From positions 1-9,415 of the forward strand of contig JAJAZI010000147.1 of NCBI GenBank assembly GCA_026785785.1: 9,415 nucleotides of DNA. The letters run 5' to 3'. The notes beneath the pieces are model-generated. The model ran no database searches. It saw nothing but the letters and a program-made list of their open reading frames with translations, and was not told where the DNA came from. Position numbers and translations under genes: made by a program. This document shows positions 6,196-9,415 of the stretch, in pieces. The stretch's first letter is position 1; each line of letters opens with the position of its first letter. This stretch comes from Microbacteriaceae bacterium. Lineage in GTDB: Bacteria > Actinomycetota > Actinomycetes > Actinomycetales > Microbacteriaceae.

Positions 6196-7416
6196 TCAGG
6201 CGGGGGCCGGCTCGACGCCCGCCGGGTTGCCGAGGAGCGGGGCGAAGGCCAGCTCCGCCGCCCCGACGAGCAAAAGGTCGGATCCGAGTTCGGCCGGGGA
6301 GAAACGCACCTCGTCGAACGAGACGGCGAGGGCCTGGTCGGCGACGAGCGCCTCGAGCCGGCCGGGCGCCGCCGCGTACAGCGAGCCGAGGAATCCGCCG
6401 AGCACGACGAGCTGGGGATTCAGGATGTCGATGGCGTTGCGCAGCGCGACGCCGAGGAAGGCCAGCTGGCGCTCGACCTCCGCGCGAACGGCGGGGGCAT
6501 CTGAGCCGAGCAGCCTCGCATCGAGTTCGTCGGCGTCGGCCGTGGCGATCCCGAGCACGTCGAGGAGCAGGGACCGTCGCACCTCGAGCTCGAGGCTTCC
6601 CGGCGCACCACTCGCATCCCGGGCATCGCGGCTCGTGGCGAGCGTGTGCCCGAACTCGCCCGCGTAGCCGCTCGCCCCGCGGATCGGCCGTCCTCCCACG
6701 ATGATGCCTCCCCCAATGCCGCTCGCGCCGCCGTTGAGGTAGATCATGTCGGTGTAGCCACGGCCGGCGCCGAAGATGTGCTCCGCGTTCGCGCCGAGGC
6801 CCGCGTCGTTCGCGGCGGACGCCGGGAGTCCTGTGGCGTCGACGAGCAGCCGCGCGAGCGGCGCATCCGTCCACCCGAGGTGCGGCGCGAGGCGCACGAC
6901 GCCGTCACTCGCGCGCACCAGTCCGGGCACGGCCACGCCGATTCCGACCACGCGGGCAGAGCGGTCGGCATCGGCGCGGAGCTCGGCGACGGCGTCGGCC
7001 ACGATGCGTACGGTGCCGTCGACGGTCGGCATCGTCGCCTCGCGGCGAATTCGGCGGAGCACCCGGCCGCCGAGGCTGACGAGGGCGATCGTGACCGCGT
7101 CGACCTCCGGGTTCACCGCGATCGCGAGCACTCCGGGATGCGGAGCGACGATCGGGCTCGGTCGGCCGACCTGCCTGCTCGCGTCCGGTTCGGACTCGAC
7201 AACGAGACCCAGCTCGACGAGCTCGCCGACCAGTGCCGCGATCGTCGACCTATTCAGCCCCGTCTGCCTCGTGAGCTGGGAGCGGGACACCGACGGATCG
7301 TGGTGCGCGAGCCCGAGCACCGCGGAGAGGTTGTGGCGGCGCACGAGGTCATTGCTGTTTCCGCGCCGCGGCGCGACGGAGCCGGGGCCGGGAACCCCGT
7401 CGCCCCGACCCGCCAC
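6196..7416 (-). CDS. ROK-family transcriptional regulator lacking the zinc cysteines
   Basis: This 406-residue cytoplasmic protein has an N-terminal winged helix-turn-helix of the NagC/XylR type (about 26-75, with the helix pair in SRSQLTRQTGLNRSTIAALV). A sugar-kinase-like ROK domain follows. ROK features seen are VGIGVAVPGLV (157-167), the AANDAGLGANAEH segment (201-213) and the glycine-rich GGASGIGGGIIVGG with GYAGEFGH (229-257). Such proteins repress or activate sugar genes and respond to a sugar ligand. The family's zinc site normally has a histidine and a CxCGxxGC cluster. H257 remains but all cysteines are absent (DASGAPGSLE), and I see no cysteine anywhere in the protein. The kinase-type phosphate motif is also absent, so it is a regulator rather than a sugar kinase. 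The GTG start at 7416 lies 3 bp after the glucosidase stop with no clear ribosome site. That suggests translational coupling and shared control, possibly feedback on the glucosidase gene. Confidence 0.88.
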   Translation of the reverse strand: MAGRGDGVPGPGSVAPRRGNSNDLVRRHNLSAVLGLAHHDPSVSRSQLTRQTGLNRSTIAALVGELVELGLVVESEPDASRQVGRPSPIVAPHPGVLAIAVNPEVDAVTIALVSLGGRVLRRIRREATMPTVDGTVRIVADAVAELRADADRSARVVGIGVAVPGLVRASDGVVRLAPHLGWTDAPLARLLVDATGLPASAANDAGLGANAEHIFGAGRGYTDMIYLNGGASGIGGGIIVGGRPIRGASGYAGEFGHTLATSRDARDASGAPGSLELEVRRSLLLDVLGIATADADELDARLLGSDAPAVRAEVERQLAFLGVALRNAIDILNPQLVVLGGFLGSLYAAAPGRLEALVADQALAVSFDEVRFSPAELGSDLLLVGAAELAFAPLLGNPAGVEPAPA

Positions 7417-7419
7417 CGG

Positions 7420-8844
7420 TCAGGCCGGAATCCGGTGTGTGCGCACCAGTTCGGCGTACCAGTGGCCGCTGTCCTTGACGGTTCGCTCGAGGGTCTCGTA
7501 GTCGACGTAGACGATGCCGAACCGCTTCGTGTAGCCATGGGCCCACTCGAAGTTGTCCATGAGCGACCACACCTGGTAACCGCGCAGGTCGACGCCGCGC
7601 CCCATCGCGCGGTGCGCGGCCGTGAAGTGGCGGCGCAGGTAGTCGATGCGGTCGGCATCGTGCACGTGGCCGTCCTCGAGGGCGTCGGGGAACGCGGCAC
7701 CGTTCTCGGTGACCATGAGCGGCTGCGCCGGGAATTGCTCGTGCAGCGAGACGAGGAGATCCTCGAGCCCGTCGGGGGCGATGTTCCAGCCCATCTCGGT
7801 GTATGGCCCCGGCTGTGCGATGAACTCGATGTCCTCGCTGCCGGGCCAGGGCGAGCCGACCGACTTGCCGTGCCCGTCGGCGCTCTGCTTCGAGGAGACC
7901 CCGTCCCACGGCCTGACGGTCGCGGTGGAGTAGTAATTGACGCCGAGCACGTCGATGCTCTGGTTGATCGCCTCGAGGTCTCCCGGGAGCACGAATGCCC
8001 AGTCGGTGACGCCGGCGGTATCCGCGAGCAGGTCGGCCGGGTACTCGCCGCGCAGCATCGGCCCGGTGAAGGCGCGGTTCGCGAGCGCGTCGATGCGGCG
8101 AACCGCGTCGTCCGCGTCGTCCGCTCCGGACCGCACGACGTGCAGGTTGAGGGTCACCGAGAAGTCGGGGTCGTTCGTCACGACCTTGCGGAGCTCAGTG
8201 AGCGCGAGCCCATGGGCGAGGTTGAGGTGGTGGACAGCGGCGAGGGCATCCGCGCCGTTGGTGCGGCCGGGGGCGTGCACGCCGGAGCCATAGCCCAGGT
8301 AGGCGCTGCACCACGGCTCGTTGAGCGTGGTCCAGGTCTCGACGCGGTCGCCGAGCGCCTGGCCGATGACCGCCGCGTACTCGGCGAAGCGGTAGGCGGT
8401 GTCGCGGTTGGGCCAGCCGCCGGCATCCTCGAGCGGCTGCGGGAGATCCCAGTGGTAGAGCGTGGCGATGGGCTTGATTCCGCGCGCGATGAGCCCGTCG
8501 ACGAGGCGGGAATAGAAGTCGATCCCGGCTTGGTTGACAGCACCGGAGCCGGTCGGCACGATGCGCGGCCAGGCGATCGAGAACCGGTAGGCCTCAAGTC
8601 CGAGGCCCTTCATCATGTCGAGGTCCTCGTCGAGCCGGTGGTAGTGGCCGTCGGCGATGTCGCCGGTATCTCCATTGACGACGAGCCCGGGCGTGTGGCT
8701 GAAGGTGTCCCAGATCGACGGGCCTCGGCCGTCCTCGGCAACGGCTCCCTCGATCTGATACGACGCAGTAGCCGAGCCCAGCAGGAAGTTGGCGGGGAAC
8801 TCGAGACCGGAGTCGCGGTAGTCGGGGCTGCCGTGGGGTGCCAT
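7420..8844 (-). CDS. Family 1 glycoside hydrolase, beta-glucosidase type
   Basis: This 474-residue single-domain GH1 enzyme of normal length has no signal peptide, so it probably acts in the cytoplasm on imported beta-linked disaccharides such as cellobiose. It is a retaining hydrolase with both catalytic glutamates in place: the acid/base E176 in TLNEPW and the nucleophile E380 in VTENG. Residues that contact the sugar at subsite -1 are also present: Q30 (SYQIEGA), H131 (HWDLPQP), N175, W426 and E433-W434 (WSLMDNFEW). The start is supported by GGAAAGG 10 nt upstream and by the usual family N-terminus ([15 protein letters not shown]). The ROK regulator follows after 3 bp, so the pair is probably one transcript. 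No sugar transporter gene is in the window. GH1 sequences do not reliably separate beta-glucosidase from beta-galactosidase or beta-fucosidase activity, so the sugar is inferred. Confidence 0.94.
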   Translation of the reverse strand: MAPHGSPDYRDSGLEFPANFLLGSATASYQIEGAVAEDGRGPSIWDTFSHTPGLVVNGDTGDIADGHYHRLDEDLDMMKGLGLEAYRFSIAWPRIVPTGSGAVNQAGIDFYSRLVDGLIARGIKPIATLYHWDLPQPLEDAGGWPNRDTAYRFAEYAAVIGQALGDRVETWTTLNEPWCSAYLGYGSGVHAPGRTNGADALAAVHHLNLAHGLALTELRKVVTNDPDFSVTLNLHVVRSGADDADDAVRRIDALANRAFTGPMLRGEYPADLLADTAGVTDWAFVLPGDLEAINQSIDVLGVNYYSTATVRPWDGVSSKQSADGHGKSVGSPWPGSEDIEFIAQPGPYTEMGWNIAPDGLEDLLVSLHEQFPAQPLMVTENGAAFPDALEDGHVHDADRIDYLRRHFTAAHRAMGRGVDLRGYQVWSLMDNFEWAHGYTKRFGIVYVDYETLERTVKDSGHWYAELVRTHRIPA

Positions 8845-8860
8845 CAGGGGAGTGCCTTTC

Positions 8861-8879
8861 CATCTGTGACCGTCAGATG
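8861..8879. promoter_or_regulatory. Inverted repeat before the glucosidase gene, candidate operator
   Basis: CATCTG (8861-8866) and CAGATG (8874-8879) form a perfect 6-bp inverted repeat with a 7-nt centre. It lies between the glucosidase ribosome site (8855-8861) and a possible -10, TACGAT on the minus strand (8888-8893). Repressor binding here could block transcription. The adjacent ROK regulator is the obvious candidate, but this is inference. Confidence 0.4.
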
Positions 8880-9187
8880 TCGCTGTAATCGTAGTCGCGT
8901 CGTCCCGCGAGCCTGTATTCCGCAGCGAAATGGCCTATCGGAGCGCGAATTCCACTGCTGGTGGTGTCGAAGAAGATCGGGCGCCACGGAGACGGGCGCA
9001 CGCGCTCGCGGCTCAGCCGATTGCGTTCCTGCTGGTGAGGCAGCGTGCGCTGGCGGGCGTATCGAAACCCGGATTCCGGCAGGGTGCTTCGGTAGGGTGC
9101 ATAGGGTCGCTGCGCGACCTGCTCAACCTGCTCTGGGGATGCCTGTGACTCCTCCTCCACAGGGCCATGGCCGGGAGAGTTATCCAC
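8873..9187 (-). CDS. Uncertain small ORF, 104 codons, no recognised family
   Basis: A GTG-start frame runs from 9187 to a TGA at 8873-8875, ending 28 bp before the glucosidase start. The product would be arginine-rich (about one residue in six), hydrophilic and cytoplasmic, with a tyrosine/aspartate-rich C-terminus (RRDYDYSDI). I recognise no domain. By hand count about 71% of codons end in G or C, lower than the neighbouring genes appear to be, so codon use only weakly supports coding. The start overlaps a perfect DnaA-box-like sequence and no clear Shine-Dalgarno precedes it. A possible promoter for the glucosidase lies inside its 3' end. It could be a small conserved hypothetical gene co-transcribed with the glucosidase, or simply an open frame in a long upstream region. 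Confidence 0.3.
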   Translation of the reverse strand: MDNSPGHGPVEEESQASPEQVEQVAQRPYAPYRSTLPESGFRYARQRTLPHQQERNRLSRERVRPSPWRPIFFDTTSSGIRAPIGHFAAEYRLAGRRDYDYSDI

Positions 9188-9188
9188 A
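9180..9188 (+). promoter_or_regulatory. Single DnaA-box-like 9-mer
   Basis: TTATCCACA at 9180-9188 matches the consensus DnaA box exactly. It stands alone, with no cluster, AT-rich unwinding region or dnaA/dnaN gene nearby, so it is not an origin. It could be a DnaA-responsive regulatory site between the two divergent frames, or chance. Confidence 0.35.
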
Positions 9189-9246
9189 GCGAATACCCCC
9201 GATCAGGGTGTGGTTTGGTGTCGGCGGGAATGTCAGTGGCCCCTGT

Positions 9247-9252
9247 CAATAT
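9247..9252 (+). promoter_or_regulatory. -10-like element of the right-edge gene (leaderless type)
   Basis: CAATAT ends 6 nt before the ATG at 9259, the same spacing seen for three minus-strand genes. GGGGGT fills the gap and is too close to serve as a normal ribosome site. The sequence TGTCAGTGGC at 9231-9240 lies just upstream. No classical -35 is seen. Confidence 0.4.
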
Positions 9253-9258
9253 GGGGGT

Positions 9259-9415
9259 ATGTCCAGAGCAACCGATCCCCTCGAGGTAAGCGCTCACGCG
9301 TTCGCGTCGGTGTGGGCTGGTGCGCTCACCGGGTTCGGCGACCAGGTCGGCGAGCACCCCGCCACTGGCACGGCAGCCGGTGCATCCTTCGGGGTGATCG
9401 CGGTCGCCCCCGCCC
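9259..9415 (+). CDS. 5' end of an unidentified plus-strand gene, cut by the right window edge
   Basis: An open frame of 52 codons from ATG at 9259 runs off the window. It begins MSRATDPLEVSAHAF and continues with an alanine/glycine-rich stretch, and nearly all third positions are G or C, as in real genes here. The start is supported by a -10-like CAATAT 6 nt upstream; the ATG at 9251 is in another frame and quickly hits a stop. It is divergent from every other gene in the window. The upstream TGTCAGTGGC and the general look of the N-terminus remind me of actinobacterial DUF222/HNH-endonuclease (13E12-type) genes. That is recollection only, and the HNH region would lie outside the window. Confidence 0.55.
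   Translation, partial: MSRATDPLEVSAHAFASVWAGALTGFGDQVGEHPATGTAAGASFGVIAVAPA

Noticed and set aside
6776..7501. A 241-codon plus-strand ORF opposite the ROK gene
   Set aside because: It is serine/threonine/arginine-rich antisense shadow of a clearly coding minus-strand frame and has no motifs.
9180..9188. Replication origin suggested by the perfect DnaA box
   Set aside because: There is only one box, no AT-rich segment and no origin-linked genes.

Overview
The window is GC-rich DNA whose genes strongly prefer G or C at third codon positions. Gene content and protein relatives point to a high-GC actinobacterium, most likely Microbacteriaceae (inference; no rRNA or marker gene is present). 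Eight of nine called genes, including one weak small-ORF call and one left-edge fragment, lie on the minus strand, so transcription runs right to left. A divergent gene starts at the right edge. No tRNA, rRNA, CRISPR array, insertion sequence or phage gene was seen. This is mostly an ordinary metabolic region with unusual small-scale DNA structure between genes.

Right part (about 6.2-9.4 kb): a cytoplasmic GH1 beta-glucosidase is followed after 3 bp by a ROK-family transcriptional regulator, a typical sugar-catabolic enzyme/regulator pair. An inverted repeat sits between a possible -10 element and the start of the glucosidase gene and could be the operator. Upstream lies a weakly supported 104-codon ORF, a single perfect DnaA-box-like 9-mer, and the divergent start of a plus-strand gene cut by the window edge.

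Middle (about 4.0-6.2 kb): a Bcr/CflA-type MFS drug exporter and a PAP2-superfamily membrane phosphatase. The phosphatase appears to have its own promoter overlapping the end of the exporter gene.

Left part (1-4.0 kb): a saccharopine dehydrogenase-family protein and a glutaryl-CoA dehydrogenase-type acyl-CoA dehydrogenase form a tight pair, 12 bp apart. Together they suggest lysine (or related amino acid) breakdown through the saccharopine/2-oxoadipate route. Next comes an N-acylamino acid racemase / o-succinylbenzoate synthase-type enolase-superfamily enzyme with every catalytic residue in place. The first codons of a further minus-strand gene are at the left edge. The intermediate lysine-route enzymes are not in the window.

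Three small-scale patterns deserve attention. First, five start codons are preceded by a -10-like hexamer ending 6 or 7 nt before the ATG, the arrangement expected of leaderless actinobacterial mRNAs. Second, a 52-bp tandem duplication carries the last codons and stop of the glutaryl-CoA dehydrogenase gene into the intergenic region. Third, an imperfect direct repeat with a period of exactly 100 bp and a GC hairpin fills the gap between the racemase gene and the left-edge gene.
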